This document shows, one piece after another, positions 33,521 through 41,486 of a DNA stretch of 64,000 nt. A model generated the notes under the pieces. The model saw only the letters and a program-made list of their open reading frames with translations, was not told the origin of the DNA and made no database searches. Source of the stretch: Mucilaginibacter sp. 44-25 (lineage in GTDB: Bacteria > Bacteroidota > Bacteroidia > Sphingobacteriales > Sphingobacteriaceae); NCBI GenBank assembly GCA_001898335.1, contig MKTS01000012.1, forward strand, positions 124,001 to 188,000. The letters run 5' to 3'. Position 1 is the first letter of the stretch. Each line of letters opens with the position of its first letter. Position numbers and translations under genes: made by a program.

Positions 33521-33582
33521 ATTCAAGCTAAAAGTAAAGACAATAGGCAGTCCGGCCGCAGGATGCGGCAATGCTTGAATCA
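33521..33582 (-). promoter_or_regulatory. Structured RNA element in the leader of the AraC-type gene, copy 1
   Basis: Outer stem ATTCAAGC (33521-33528) with GCTTGAAT (33573-33580). Inner hairpin GCCGC AGGAT GCGGC (33555-33569). On the transcribed minus strand it starts at the last stop-codon base of the small gene upstream and ends 6 bases before the AraC ATG. Copy 2 lies at 27355-27416. The inner stem is GCCGC/GCGGC here and GCCGG/CCGGC there, so one pair is swapped while pairing is kept. Confidence 0.5.
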
Positions 33583-34053
33583 GATAAGAAGGGAACGGTG
33601 GGTAATAAATAAACGCTGTACAGCCGAACGCGGCGGGCCGGTAGCATTAAACCATGATATTTTTGCCTCGAATATGCCCCGGACCGGTGCTGCCGAATCA
33701 TAAGGTAAAAAAAGTGGAGCTACGTGTAATGCGCTCAATTGAAATTCCGGCGAGCTGGTCGAATTTTCCTTGATCACATAATTTCCATGCTGGTTACAGC
33801 AACTGCAATCTTTATCTTTTCCGCAGGATTTTTTGTGCCCATATGCTTTCCCCTTACCGTGATCATTATCGTGTTTCTGAAGGGATTTTTCATCATGGCC
33901 GTGATCCATATGTTCATCGACCGCAAGCTCCGTTAATTCGTGCTCGGGTTTGCCAAATAAAAATTCGGCACCGCAATGAACCAGGCATACGAACATACCC
34001 GTTGTCAACAACAGGTAAAACGCAGCCAGACTTATTGCACCGAACCTTCTCAT
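33580..34053 (-). CDS. Small secreted His/Cys-rich protein with HRSLLI C-terminus (member 3)
   Basis: 157 residues with a signal peptide (ISLAAFYLLLTTGMFVCLVHC). A His/Lys/Asp-rich middle (DEHMDHGHDEKSLQKHDND, GHKKSCGKDKDCSCC), then NQHGNYVIKENSTSSPEF and the end NATGPPRSAVQRLFITHRSLLI. Paralog of member 2. It precedes the AraC regulator, from which it is separated only by the structured element, so it is probably co-transcribed with it. The metal-binding role is inferred from composition. Confidence 0.62.
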   Translation of the reverse strand: MRRFGAISLAAFYLLLTTGMFVCLVHCGAEFLFGKPEHELTELAVDEHMDHGHDEKSLQKHDNDHGKGKAYGHKKSCGKDKDCSCCNQHGNYVIKENSTSSPEFQLSALHVAPLFLPYDSAAPVRGIFEAKISWFNATGPPRSAVQRLFITHRSLLI

Positions 34054-34163
34054 TTATAGATATACACAGGGATGTCAGAATTGTTTAAAAGTTGATAATT
34101 TTTACTATTAATAAAGTCAGCCCATCAGCTCACTAGCTTCGGGCCGACAAATATCAATAATAT

Positions 34164-34376
34164 TTAAAGGGGTTCGGCACTATAACCTTTTGTCTTTAAG
34201 GCCGTAACCACTTCGCTTGCTTCCAGGCCTCGATCTGTTTCTATAGTTAGTACCTTTTCCGGAATAGTTGTATTGACTTCCCACTTATTCACGCCTTTTA
34301 GACCATCTAAGACTGGCGTTACCGCTGCTATACAACCACCGCATTTGATAGTTGTCTTGAATTTTAAAGTTTCCAT
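34164..34376 (-). CDS. copZ: CopZ-like copper chaperone (HMA domain)
   Basis: 70 residues, a single heavy-metal-associated domain: METLKFKTTIKCGGCIAAVTP with C-G-G-C (12-15), then GVNKWEVN and the final strand KGYSAEPL. The usual M-x-C is replaced by I-K-C before the motif. Cytosolic Cu(I) carrier that hands copper to the CPC-type ATPase encoded 17 bases upstream. Confidence 0.88.
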   Translation of the reverse strand: METLKFKTTIKCGGCIAAVTPVLDGLKGVNKWEVNTTIPEKVLTIETDRGLEASEVVTALKTKGYSAEPL

Positions 34377-34393
34377 TTTTATATTATAATTTA

Positions 34394-36628
34394 TTAAAGA
34401 TTAAGTTTTGAAAATTTAAGCCGTAAACTGTTGCTGACGACCGATAGAGAACTCAAAGCCATGGCAGCACCGGCAATCATCGGATTGAGTAAAAATCCAT
34501 TGATAGGAAATAATATACCGGCTGCAATGGGTATGCCGATCAGGTTATAAATAAACGCCCAGAACAGGTTCTGACGAATGGTTCGAACCGTCAGTTTGGA
34601 AAGCCGTAAAGCTTTGGGCACGTGTTGCAAATCTGATGAAACAAGCGTGATCTTCGCCACGTCCATCGCAATATCAGACCCTTTACCCATTGCGATGCTG
34701 ACGTCAGCTTGTGCCAGTGCCTGGCTATCATTAATACCGTCACCGATCATTGCAACGATCTTACCTCCGGCTTGCAGTTTTTTGATAAAGTCCGCTTTAT
34801 CCGAGGGCATAGTGTCCGCTTCGAAATGGTCGATACCGGCTTCTTTGGCAATAGCGGCGGCGGTTTGAACATTATCGCCGGTTAACATATACACATCAAT
34901 ACCTTGCTTTTTTAACTGGCTGATAGCTGCTGCGGAACCTGACTTGATCGGGTCGGCAATCGCGGCGATGGCCAGCACATTATCCTGATCGGTAAAATAG
35001 ATAACAGTTTTCGCCTGGTCTAATAGTGTAGATATAGCTGCGTTAAATTCCGCTGGTATGACTATATTTCTTTCTTTGATCAGCTTATGGCTCCCGGCAA
35101 AGTAAATTTCATCGCCAAAGCTTGCCTGAACACCCCGCCCGGTTAAACTATTAAAGCCCGATATCCTTGCCGATGTCTTACAATTAGGTTTCAGGTACGC
35201 TACAATCGCTTCAGCCAAAGGATGTTCTGATTCTTGTTCCATTGCTAAAAAAATAGCCTGTAATTGTTGCTGATCGGTGGGCAGCGGTGTTGTCCAAAGT
35301 AATTTGGTAACCACGGGTTTTCCCTGGGTAATCGTGCCGGTCTTGTCTAACACCACTGCGTTAACCCGATGGGCTAATTCCAGTCCTTCCGCATCTTTGA
35401 TCAATATACCGTTCTCAGCACCCTTGCCGATACCTACCATAATTGCGGTAGGCGTAGCCAGTCCTAAAGCACAGGGACAGGCAATAACCAATACCGTAAC
35501 CATCGCCAGTAAGCCTTGTGTTAAAGCATGTTGCCCGCCAAAAAGCAACCAGCCACCCAGGCTTAATAATGCGATCAGCAGTACAATAGGCACAAAAATA
35601 CCGGCTATCTTATCCACCAGTTTTTGCACCGGCGCTTTCGAGCCTTGCGCATCCTGTACCAATCGGATGATCTGGGCCAGTAACGTTGCGCCGCCGACTT
35701 TTTCCGCTGTGAACCTAAAACTTCCTTTTTGATTTAACGTCCCGGTAAAAACCCGGTCTCCTGTTTTCTTTTCCACCGCGACAGGCTCACCGGTGATCAT
35801 GCTTTCATCTACAAACGAGCTACCTTCATCAACTACGCCGTCAACAGGTATTTTTTCGCCTGGCCGGACTAACAAGCGGTCACCAATTTGTACCTCTGCA
35901 ATGGCAGTTTCCTTTTCGCCTTGCGCAGTAATCAGCATTACGGTGTTTGGCTGCAAACCGATCAGCTTTTTAATGGCAGATGATGTATTCGATTTTGCGT
36001 TTTCCTCCAACAGCTTCCCGAGCATAATAAAAACGATCACCACGGAAGCTGCTTCAAAATACACATGCGGGTGCATGCCCGGGCGATGCCAGAACTCCGG
36101 AAAAAAAGTGTTGAATACACTAAACAAAAAAGCGATACCTGTACTCATAGCGACCAGCGTATCCATATTGGCCCGTCCATGCTGTACTTGCTTCCAGGCA
36201 TTGATAAAGAAGTTTTTGCCCGCTATAAAAAGCACCGGAGCGGTTAATGCCATCATGATATAGTTGGCATAAGGCAAATCCATAAAAACCATCCCAATCA
36301 ACACGACCGGAACGGTTAAAATGATTGCCCAGGTAATATTTTGTTTAAGCTGCTTAAAGTGATTTTGTTGCGCTTCTGCCTGTTTTTCTTTTCCGCCTTC
36401 CGTATCGATGATCAGGTCATAGCCGACCGATTGAACGGACTGCTGTAAACCTGATGGATGAATCACATCAGGGTGATAGGAAACCTTGACCGATTGCGTC
36501 GCATAATTCACTTCAGCCTTTTCGACGCCTTTTTGAGCGTTTACCATGGATTCTACACTGGCAGCGCAAGCTGCACAGGTCATTCCTGTAACAGGAAAAG
36601 TAAGTGTGGTAATTTGGGGTGCTGACAT
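34394..36628 (-). CDS. copA: P1B-1 Cu(+) exporting ATPase CopA
   Basis: 744 residues. One N-terminal HMA domain ([17 protein letters not shown], about 11-27), two MA/MB helices, TGEP ([12 protein letters not shown]), the CPC transmembrane metal site ([16 protein letters not shown]), phosphorylation loop [13 protein letters not shown] motif [10 protein letters not shown] and [14 protein letters not shown]. Exports Cu(I) or Ag(I) from cytosol to periplasm. First gene of the copZ, small-protein, AraC and oxidase series on this strand. Confidence 0.95.
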   Translation of the reverse strand: MSAPQITTLTFPVTGMTCAACAASVESMVNAQKGVEKAEVNYATQSVKVSYHPDVIHPSGLQQSVQSVGYDLIIDTEGGKEKQAEAQQNHFKQLKQNITWAIILTVPVVLIGMVFMDLPYANYIMMALTAPVLFIAGKNFFINAWKQVQHGRANMDTLVAMSTGIAFLFSVFNTFFPEFWHRPGMHPHVYFEAASVVIVFIMLGKLLEENAKSNTSSAIKKLIGLQPNTVMLITAQGEKETAIAEVQIGDRLLVRPGEKIPVDGVVDEGSSFVDESMITGEPVAVEKKTGDRVFTGTLNQKGSFRFTAEKVGGATLLAQIIRLVQDAQGSKAPVQKLVDKIAGIFVPIVLLIALLSLGGWLLFGGQHALTQGLLAMVTVLVIACPCALGLATPTAIMVGIGKGAENGILIKDAEGLELAHRVNAVVLDKTGTITQGKPVVTKLLWTTPLPTDQQQLQAIFLAMEQESEHPLAEAIVAYLKPNCKTSARISGFNSLTGRGVQASFGDEIYFAGSHKLIKERNIVIPAEFNAAISTLLDQAKTVIYFTDQDNVLAIAAIADPIKSGSAAAISQLKKQGIDVYMLTGDNVQTAAAIAKEAGIDHFEADTMPSDKADFIKKLQAGGKIVAMIGDGINDSQALAQADVSIAMGKGSDIAMDVAKITLVSSDLQHVPKALRLSKLTVRTIRQNLFWAFIYNLIGIPIAAGILFPINGFLLNPMIAGAAMALSSLSVVSNSLRLKFSKLNL

Positions 36629-36802
36629 ATAATTCTTTTACAGCACAAATTTACCTCTGCCGGATACTTATATAATTACAGGATTCTGCTAAGATTTTAT
36701 AGAATACCGTTTGAGTTTTACTGTCTGCCACAAATTCCCTATTATTGAATATTGGTTGATAGTAAAAACTAATATCTAAACACCTTATAAACTTCTATCC
36801 TT

Positions 36803-37525
36803 ATGGACAATTACTTTCTGGTCAAACAGCCTTACGCGGTAAATGAGTTGAAACGGTCATCGTTAGTCGATTTTGTCAACAAGGGCCTGCGGTTCATGCG
36901 TACGGGTTACCAGGTTAAACAACTGGACACCAATGTCGACATGAACACGCCTGAACAGCGCATTAATTATTATCACTTACTGGATTCGGTAATTTTTAAC
37001 GGAGTTGCAGGAGAAGTAGTTGAATTAGGATGTTTTACCGGGCAATGCGCGCTTATTTTTGAGAAAGTGATCGAATTAAACGCTTCACCAAAACAGCTTC
37101 ACCTTTACGACAGCTTTTTTGCCACTTTTACCGTCAAAGGAAGTGTTGAAGAACAGCTTAAAGCCAACTTTGACAAAGCTAAATTAAAGCAGCCAATTGT
37201 ACACAAAGGCGATTTTAAGACCACCTTGCCGAATGAATTACCAGCGGAGATCGCATTTGTGCATATAGACTGCGGTTTCGGAGGTGATAAGCTGGAGCAC
37301 AAAGCGGTTATGCTGCATTGTTTTGAAAGTATCTATCCACGCATGGCTAAGAACGCCATTTGCATTCTGATGGACTATTATGATGCCGAAGCAGGTGCTG
37401 AAGGCCTGGACATCAATCCTGGTGTCAAATTGGCCTACGACGATTTTTTTGCGGATAAGCCTGAAAAGATCGTTTGCCTGTGGGGGAACCAATATAACCA
37501 TGCCTATTTCCGCAAAGCTCAATAG
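36803..37525 (+). CDS. TylF/MycF-like class I SAM-dependent methyltransferase
   Basis: 240 residues. SAM-binding motif I GEVVELGCFTGQCALIFEKV (about 71-90), acidic end of strand 2 (LHLYDSF), and later FVHIDCGFGGDKLEHKA and AICILMDYYDAEAG, where Asp residues recall the metal-binding sites of TylF-type O-methyltransferases. Divergent from copA and convergent with the BNR protein; the only plus-strand gene for 55 kb after the arsenic operon. The substrate is unknown, and no glycan or macrolide cluster is nearby. Confidence 0.75.
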   Translation: MDNYFLVKQPYAVNELKRSSLVDFVNKGLRFMRTGYQVKQLDTNVDMNTPEQRINYYHLLDSVIFNGVAGEVVELGCFTGQCALIFEKVIELNASPKQLHLYDSFFATFTVKGSVEEQLKANFDKAKLKQPIVHKGDFKTTLPNELPAEIAFVHIDCGFGGDKLEHKAVMLHCFESIYPRMAKNAICILMDYYDAEAGAEGLDINPGVKLAYDDFFADKPEKIVCLWGNQYNHAYFRKAQ

Positions 37526-37530
37526 CGGCG

Positions 37531-38565
37531 TCACATTCTGCGGTATTTAATCTGGTTGTTCTGTTCCCAGACGAAGAAATTAGACGTTATACTTAATTGA
37601 GCAGTTTTCAGGTAGCCGCCGGTTCCGATCATCAGCGGTTTTTTTTGAGGATAAGTGATCACATTCAGCGTATCTCCGGCTTGGTAAGTGATCAGCGGCT
37701 TTGTTCCATTGCCTGCAATACTGCAAGTTCTTCCCCTGGCAAGATATATCTCCGGTTCGCCGGGCGTGGCATAATAAATATTGCCTTTACGCTGCCATAC
37801 GGTTTGTACCGTATTCGCTGTTGTGATCCGCAGACCGCCGCCATCCATCGGGCAGCCGTTCAATTTCCATGTATCCATGCCCATTTTGACTGCCGGAGAA
37901 AATGTCTTTCCCTGATCAGATGAGCGGACCACATACAGATCTCTTGAACCATTCAGCCAGTTCCTGAACATAAGTGCAATACTTGTGCCCTTAACGGCAA
38001 CGCTCGGCCTGCAACATTCGCACACGTGCTGATCGGGTGATTGGTAAGCCATGATGTTTTTTGACCATTTAGAGGATTTTTCGGTCAATGATGAAAAATA
38101 AATTTGATTATGTTTTCCTATCCTTGTATCCAGCCAAACAGCATAGAAATTATCTTTATCGTCAGCGGCTATATTCATTAGTCCTTCTGGTGCCGAATTT
38201 TTCAGGTCGTTTACAATGCCCATGTAGTTCCATTTGGCAGTACCATGGTTGAGTCGATACCAGTGGATATTCCCCATTTTGTCCATTGCAGTGATCACAG
38301 AAATTTTGTTAGAACTGGTAAATTGCGGCCCTCTCGACATGCCGAGGTGCATATCAGGAACTTTACCAACCAGTAACGGTTTGTTAAAAGATACGCCATC
38401 ATCGATTGAAGTGGCGCAAAAAATCTGATCATCTGAGCCGAATACAACCCTTATGATTCCTTTAGTGTCGACACTTACCTGCGGCTGCTGCCCGTTTCCT
38501 ATAAAATTAGTTGGGAACTTTGATAATGATGATAAACTAAAAAATGCCAATGCGGGCAAAATCAT
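37531..38565 (-). CDS. BNR/sialidase-like beta-propeller protein with Cys-rich loop
   Basis: 344 residues with a hydrophobic N-terminus (MILPALAFFSLSSLS), probably exported. Asp-box-like repeats: SIDDGVSFNKPL and SSDQGKTFSPAV. In the middle is HVCECCRPSVAVKGT, three Cys in four residues, and later NGCPMDGGGLRIT. The Cys-rich loop and placement between copA and czcD/P-ATPase relics suggest a metal-linked exported propeller rather than a true sialidase; no Arg-triad can be claimed. Function not assigned. Confidence 0.65.
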   Translation of the reverse strand: MILPALAFFSLSSLSKFPTNFIGNGQQPQVSVDTKGIIRVVFGSDDQIFCATSIDDGVSFNKPLLVGKVPDMHLGMSRGPQFTSSNKISVITAMDKMGNIHWYRLNHGTAKWNYMGIVNDLKNSAPEGLMNIAADDKDNFYAVWLDTRIGKHNQIYFSSLTEKSSKWSKNIMAYQSPDQHVCECCRPSVAVKGTSIALMFRNWLNGSRDLYVVRSSDQGKTFSPAVKMGMDTWKLNGCPMDGGGLRITTANTVQTVWQRKGNIYYATPGEPEIYLARGRTCSIAGNGTKPLITYQAGDTLNVITYPQKKPLMIGTGGYLKTAQLSITSNFFVWEQNNQIKYRRM

Positions 38566-38593
38566 AAAAGGAACTTTTTCATTAGCAAGCAGG

Positions 38594-38773
38594 TTAATCT
38601 AAGTTAAAAGTGAGTACGTCTTTGGCATTGTGTCCGGCATCAGCCATAAGAGCTGAAGAACGAGCGATCAGACCATAGATTATTTCCGCTACTACATAAG
38701 CAGTATTTAATAAAATACCGATCATAAATGCTTTTCCGTGATTGGCTATGGTGGGGTTATGCGTGTGTGCCAT
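38594..38773 (-). pseudogene. Truncated CzcD-type cation diffusion facilitator (N-terminal fragment)
   Basis: 59 residues, ATG 38773 to TAA 38594-38596. It starts MAHTHNPTIANHGKAFMIG, then ILLNTAYVVAEIIYGLIARS and SALMADAGHNAKDVL, which is the N-terminus, TM1 and start of TM2 of CDF Zn/Cd/Co exporters, including the H/D motif DAGHN. It then stops; a normal CzcD is ~300 residues. It overlaps the sigma-like gene by 17 bases. A broken gene that cannot transport. Confidence 0.75.
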
Positions 38774-39188
38774 ATTTACTTATTTTATATATGCGATTAA
38801 TTGATCTTAGGCAGGCCCATTCAAAAATACGGCGTATTTCGTCAACAGAACTGGTCATTATTTGCGCTATCTGAGTTAAATTAAATTCCTCCTGATCTTT
38901 CAGTATAATAATCATTAGTTCCTTAGACGTTAAGCCATTTACTTGCACCATCGCTTTTTCCAGAAACACCATAGCGTGCATTGCCGTTAGATGATATAAA
39001 GCCAGGTCAATAGCACTTTTAAAAATTTCCGTCCTCCACAATTTCAGGAAAACGTCTTGAATTAACTCATCAATATCTTCATGATCAATGCCTAATTTTC
39101 TCAGAAAGCAATATAGCTTCCGGCTGTAATTGTCTATAATTTCTTTAAATGCTTCTTTCCTTGTCGTGTTTTTTTGAAAACGGCTCAT
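38757..39188 (-). CDS. ECF sigma-70-like factor
   Basis: 143 residues. Region 2-like: IIDNYSRKLYCFLRKLGIDHEDIDELIQDVFLKLW, the core-binding and -10 recognition helices. Region 4-like: SKELMIIILKDQEEFNLTQIAQIM, a poor but recognisable HTH. Shorter than the usual 160-200 residues, with a weak linker, so possibly a decayed or specialised factor. It lies between the czcD fragment and the ATPase relics; which promoters it reads is unknown. Confidence 0.6.
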   Translation of the reverse strand: MSRFQKNTTRKEAFKEIIDNYSRKLYCFLRKLGIDHEDIDELIQDVFLKLWRTEIFKSAIDLALYHLTAMHAMVFLEKAMVQVNGLTSKELMIIILKDQEEFNLTQIAQIMTSSVDEIRRIFEWACLRSINRIYKISKYGTHA

Positions 39189-39241
39189 CAGTGTTACATC
39201 ATCAGTTGCGACTAAGATGGTTTTTCGTATTTATTAAAAAT

Positions 39242-39430
39242 CTATTCCAACTTCATCTTCTGTATTCTCACGGCGTTTAAGATCGCTAACAGGGCAACCC
39301 CTACGTCTGCAATGACCGCTTCCCACAAATTAGCTACACCACCTGCGCCAAGAACCAAAACAATGACCTTTACCACCATGGCGATAGTGATGTTCTGCCA
39401 CACGATCTGTTTAGTTATCCGTCCGATCAT
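39242..39430 (-). pseudogene. C-terminal fragment of a ZntA-like P-type ATPase
   Basis: 62 residues that match the last 61 of the intact ATPase at 41487 almost residue for residue (MIGRITK..VWQN, VVKVIVLVLGAGGVA, LWEAVIADVGVALLAILN). Everything before the final TM helices is missing. It is a remnant of a second copy, and forms a ~190-base direct repeat with 41487-41675. Confidence 0.8.
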
Positions 39431-39496
39431 TGATGAGCCTTAACGGGGTTAGTTCATCCAGCACCTCATTGCCGTGCAGGTCAAGCTCGCAGGAAA

Positions 39497-39568
39497 TCAC
39501 AATGTCCCATTTAATTCTACACTCGCAGTGCAGGCGGCGCATGTCATCTTGTTAACCGGGAAATTACG
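39497..39568 (-). pseudogene. HMA-domain fragment of a CopA-like ATPase
   Basis: On the minus strand a frame reads NFPVNKMTCAACTASVE before a stop. This is the start of a CopA HMA domain (compare [17 protein letters not shown] at the CopA N-terminus). No further ATPase sequence follows in any frame until the C-terminal fragment ~70 bases on. With that fragment it forms a deletion relic of P-type ATPase genes. The rest of 39431-39692 holds nothing else recognised. Confidence 0.5.
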
Positions 39569-39692
39569 TGAGGAATATTCGTGATATCATTGATGCGTAG
39601 AAAAAAAATGGCTGGAATGAAAAGAATATTGGAGCGACTGGATGAGTAATTAAAACTTGAAAAAAGCAGCACCTATACCACCTCTTTTAAAT

Positions 39693-41396
39693 CTACGATA
39701 GATATTTTCCTACAATCGGCATCCTTCTTCCTACACCAAAGGCTTTCCGGCTGACGCGAAGAATGGGGCAAAATTGATTTCGTTTGAATTCGGCCGTGTT
39801 GACCAGTTTTAGAATGCGGCTTACCACTGCTTGATCAAATCCCAGATCACTGATTTCCTTCGGACCTTTTCTACGCTCGATGTATTCGTACAGGACACGG
39901 TCTAAGATAACATATTCCGGTAGTGAATCCGTATCCTTCTGGTTTTCACGTAACTCGGCAGAGGGTGCCTTTGTCAGGATATGGTTTGGGATAACCTCCT
40001 TTTCCCGGTTTAAAAATTGGGCCAGCGCAAAAATTTGGGTTTTATAAAGGTCGCCCAGAACAGACAGCCCTCCCGCCATGTCCCCGTATAAGGTTCCGTA
40101 GCCAACAGCAAGTTCGCTCTTGTTAGATGTATTTAGCAGGATATGTCCAAACTTATTGGCGAATGCCATCAACAGGTTGCCCCGGATTCGGCTTTGGAGG
40201 TTTTCTTCTGCGATACTGAAAGGCAGGTCATTAAACACCGGCTGTAAGGTATTCAAATATTTATCGTAAATATCTTTAATCGCGAGCACATCATAAGTAT
40301 TGCCCAGGTTCTTGCTCAACTGCTCCGCGTCAGCGAGTGAATGGCCGGAGGAATATTGAGAAGGCATAAGCAGCACCTGTACATTTTCTTTTCCTAACGC
40401 CGCTACTGCTAATGCCTGTACCACAGCACTGTCAATGCCGCCACTTGCGCCAAGTGTGGCTTTGGAGAAACCCATTTTGGCAAAGTAGTCCCGGATCCCT
40501 AAAGTAAGGGCATTGTAAATGTCAGAAATATTCTTGGCGCTTGTTAAATAAGGGAGAATATTGTCGCTTTCTTTCAGCCTGGCCACTCGCTCATCGATGA
40601 ACTGATAAATTTCGGCATTGTCAGGCATCGCATCGGTAACATCTTCGGTTAACGTCACATAGTAGTCTTCCTCAAAATATTTCAGTTCTTTGCATAGCCT
40701 TCCTAAGCCGTCGAAGACCAAACTACCGCCGTCAAAAATAATTTCGGTCTGCGCTCCAACAGTATTGCAATAAATAATGGGAATATTATATTTTTTGATG
40801 TTGGCCAGGATGATCTCTTTGCGATCATCGTCATGGTCGTAGTCAAAAGGGGAAGCAGTTACGTTTATTAAAAGTGTAGGATTTTCTGAAATTAATAACT
40901 CCATGGGAGAGACCCGGTATAAAGGATTTTCAGAAAGGTTCCAGATATCTTCGCAGATCGTAAGCGCAATTTTTTTTCCCTTAAATTCAATAATCTTCCA
41001 TTCGTTGGTCGGTTCAAAATATCGGTATTCGTCAAATACATCGTACGTCGGTAACAAAGACTTGTTCGCCACACCTATGATCTGCCGGTCATAAAGGAAA
41101 ATTGCCGAGTTGAACAAATCTTTACCTTCAGGTAAAGGGTTTCGTTGAGGGGAACCGATGATTACGCCGATGCCATCTGAATGAACTTTAATAAGATCAA
41201 TGCTTTCTTCGCATTTGGTGATAAAATCATTGAATTCCAGAAAGTCCCTGGGCGGATAACCGCAGACGCACAATTCCGAAAAGATGATGAGGTCCGCTTG
41301 ATCGCCCTTTGCCTTTTCAATCGCTTTAATTATTTTATTCCGATTGTACTCAAAATTACCAATATGATAATTTTGCTGTGCTATTGCTATCTTCAT
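39693..41396 (-). CDS. nadE: Glutamine-dependent NAD+ synthetase NadE
   Basis: 567 residues, two domains. The N-terminal nitrilase-type glutaminase (about 1-260) has catalytic Glu in IIFSELCVCGYPPRDF, Lys in NKSLLPTYDVFDEYR and Cys in ALTICEDIWN. The C-terminal synthetase has the P-loop LGASGGIDSAVVQALA (SGGxDS), SRIRGNLLMAFAN, and TSNKSELAVGYGTLYGDMAGG. It amidates deamido-NAD to NAD using glutamine. A housekeeping gene in the middle of metal genes; it may be a cargo copy or a sign that the island ends earlier. Confidence 0.95.
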   Translation of the reverse strand: MKIAIAQQNYHIGNFEYNRNKIIKAIEKAKGDQADLIIFSELCVCGYPPRDFLEFNDFITKCEESIDLIKVHSDGIGVIIGSPQRNPLPEGKDLFNSAIFLYDRQIIGVANKSLLPTYDVFDEYRYFEPTNEWKIIEFKGKKIALTICEDIWNLSENPLYRVSPMELLISENPTLLINVTASPFDYDHDDDRKEIILANIKKYNIPIIYCNTVGAQTEIIFDGGSLVFDGLGRLCKELKYFEEDYYVTLTEDVTDAMPDNAEIYQFIDERVARLKESDNILPYLTSAKNISDIYNALTLGIRDYFAKMGFSKATLGASGGIDSAVVQALAVAALGKENVQVLLMPSQYSSGHSLADAEQLSKNLGNTYDVLAIKDIYDKYLNTLQPVFNDLPFSIAEENLQSRIRGNLLMAFANKFGHILLNTSNKSELAVGYGTLYGDMAGGLSVLGDLYKTQIFALAQFLNREKEVIPNHILTKAPSAELRENQKDTDSLPEYVILDRVLYEYIERRKGPKEISDLGFDQAVVSRILKLVNTAEFKRNQFCPILRVSRKAFGVGRRMPIVGKYLS

Positions 41397-41486
41397 ATCA
41401 ATATATGCAGTTTAGAACTATGATGTGCTTGACAAATACAAGTCTGATTCGCTAAACTTTGTTTTAATAGAAAGCATTGAATGGGT

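Noticed and set aside
37531..38565. BNR protein as a true sialidase
   Set aside because: Asp-box repeats are present, but the arginine triad and other catalytic residues could not be identified, so only a propeller fold is claimed.
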